DNA from: an uncultured Flavobacteriales bacterium
GTDB lineage: Bacteria > Bacteroidota > Bacteroidia > Flavobacteriales_D > Crocinitomicaceae
Assembly (NCBI GenBank): GCA_905479845.1
Contig: CAJQOB010000232.1
Span: forward strand, 1 to 15,193
DNA: 15,193 nt
Direction: 5' to 3'
The position numbers and the translations under genes were made by a program. Position 1 is the first letter of the stretch; every line of letters starts with the position of its first letter. The notes below the pieces were generated by a model that was not told where the DNA came from, made no database searches, and saw only the letters and a list, made by a program, of their open reading frames with translations. Positions 15,074 to 15,193 of this stretch are shown piece after piece.

Positions 15074-15193
15074 TTAACAATTTAAATACTTCTTTAACTT
15101 CCTCCTATTCTTATGTGCTGGCTGAATCCAATTCTCTTCCCAACGTTTTAAGGTTCGATAGTCAATACCAAGCGCTTCACATATTTCCCCTTT
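15074..15193 (-). CDS. C-terminal end of an unidentified helix-turn-helix-like protein, partial
   Basis: The minus-strand frame is open from the window edge to TAA at 15074-15076, showing the last 39 residues. They read KGEICEALGIDYRTLKRWEE, then NWIQPAHKNRRKLKKYLNC. The first half looks like a helix-turn-helix (EICEALGIDYRTLKRW), the second is strongly basic, as in a DNA-binding protein or recombination-associated factor. The gene is too short for the supplied reading frames and I do not recognise the family. Its stop is followed by the 12-bp hairpin. Being coding is supported by the open frame and HTH-like pattern only. Confidence 0.55.
   Translation of the reverse strand, partial: KGEICEALGIDYRTLKRWEENWIQPAHKNRRKLKKYLNC

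Overview
The window looks like a chromosomal segment of a Bacteroidota bacterium, most likely Flavobacteriia and perhaps Crocinitomicaceae-like. This is inferred from content: three secreted proteins end in type IX secretion system (T9SS) sorting domains (one type B/CHU_C, two type A), there is a LytS/LytTR two-component pair whose kinase has a periplasmic Reg_prop propeller and a Y_Y_Y domain, Shine-Dalgarno sites are scarce, and the DNA is AT-rich. No tRNA, rRNA or CRISPR array was seen.

Left part (1-3900). The 3' end of a large adhesin-like T9SS type B protein enters from the left and ends at a clear intrinsic terminator. Convergent to it is a two-gene operon on the minus strand: an ABC1/UbiB-family atypical kinase, then a group III truncated hemoglobin, joined by an ATGA stop/start overlap. 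Divergent from that operon is a small secreted T9SS type A protein.

Middle (3900-6430), a decayed region. A secreted alpha/beta-hydrolase esterase ends at a TAG after which the same frame stays open for 25 more codons as an acidic tail, which points to a nonsense change (or sequencing error) in an ancestrally longer gene. It is followed by a 435-bp gene-free stretch that holds several hairpins and a ~280-bp MITE-like element bounded by perfect 26-bp inverted repeats. Abutting this element is a radical SAM pseudogene that has lost everything upstream of its CxxxxCxxC motif and carries a one-base frameshift at a run of five G.

Right part (6430-14950), a same-strand cluster. In transcription order it runs: a propeller-type LytS sensor kinase, a LytTR response regulator 1 nt downstream, then after 134 bp a giant (1565 aa) T9SS-secreted subtilisin-like protease with FG-GAP repeats, an ASPIC/UnbV domain, an SdrD_B-like domain, a DUF7619-like beta-sandwich, a PKD-like domain and a type A sorting tail. 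The protease has its own terminator. The simplest reading is that the two-component system controls the secreted protease, possibly through direct repeats 21 bp apart in its upstream region, but this is inference.

The right edge carries the last 39 codons of an unidentified helix-turn-helix-like protein, followed by a perfect 12-bp hairpin.
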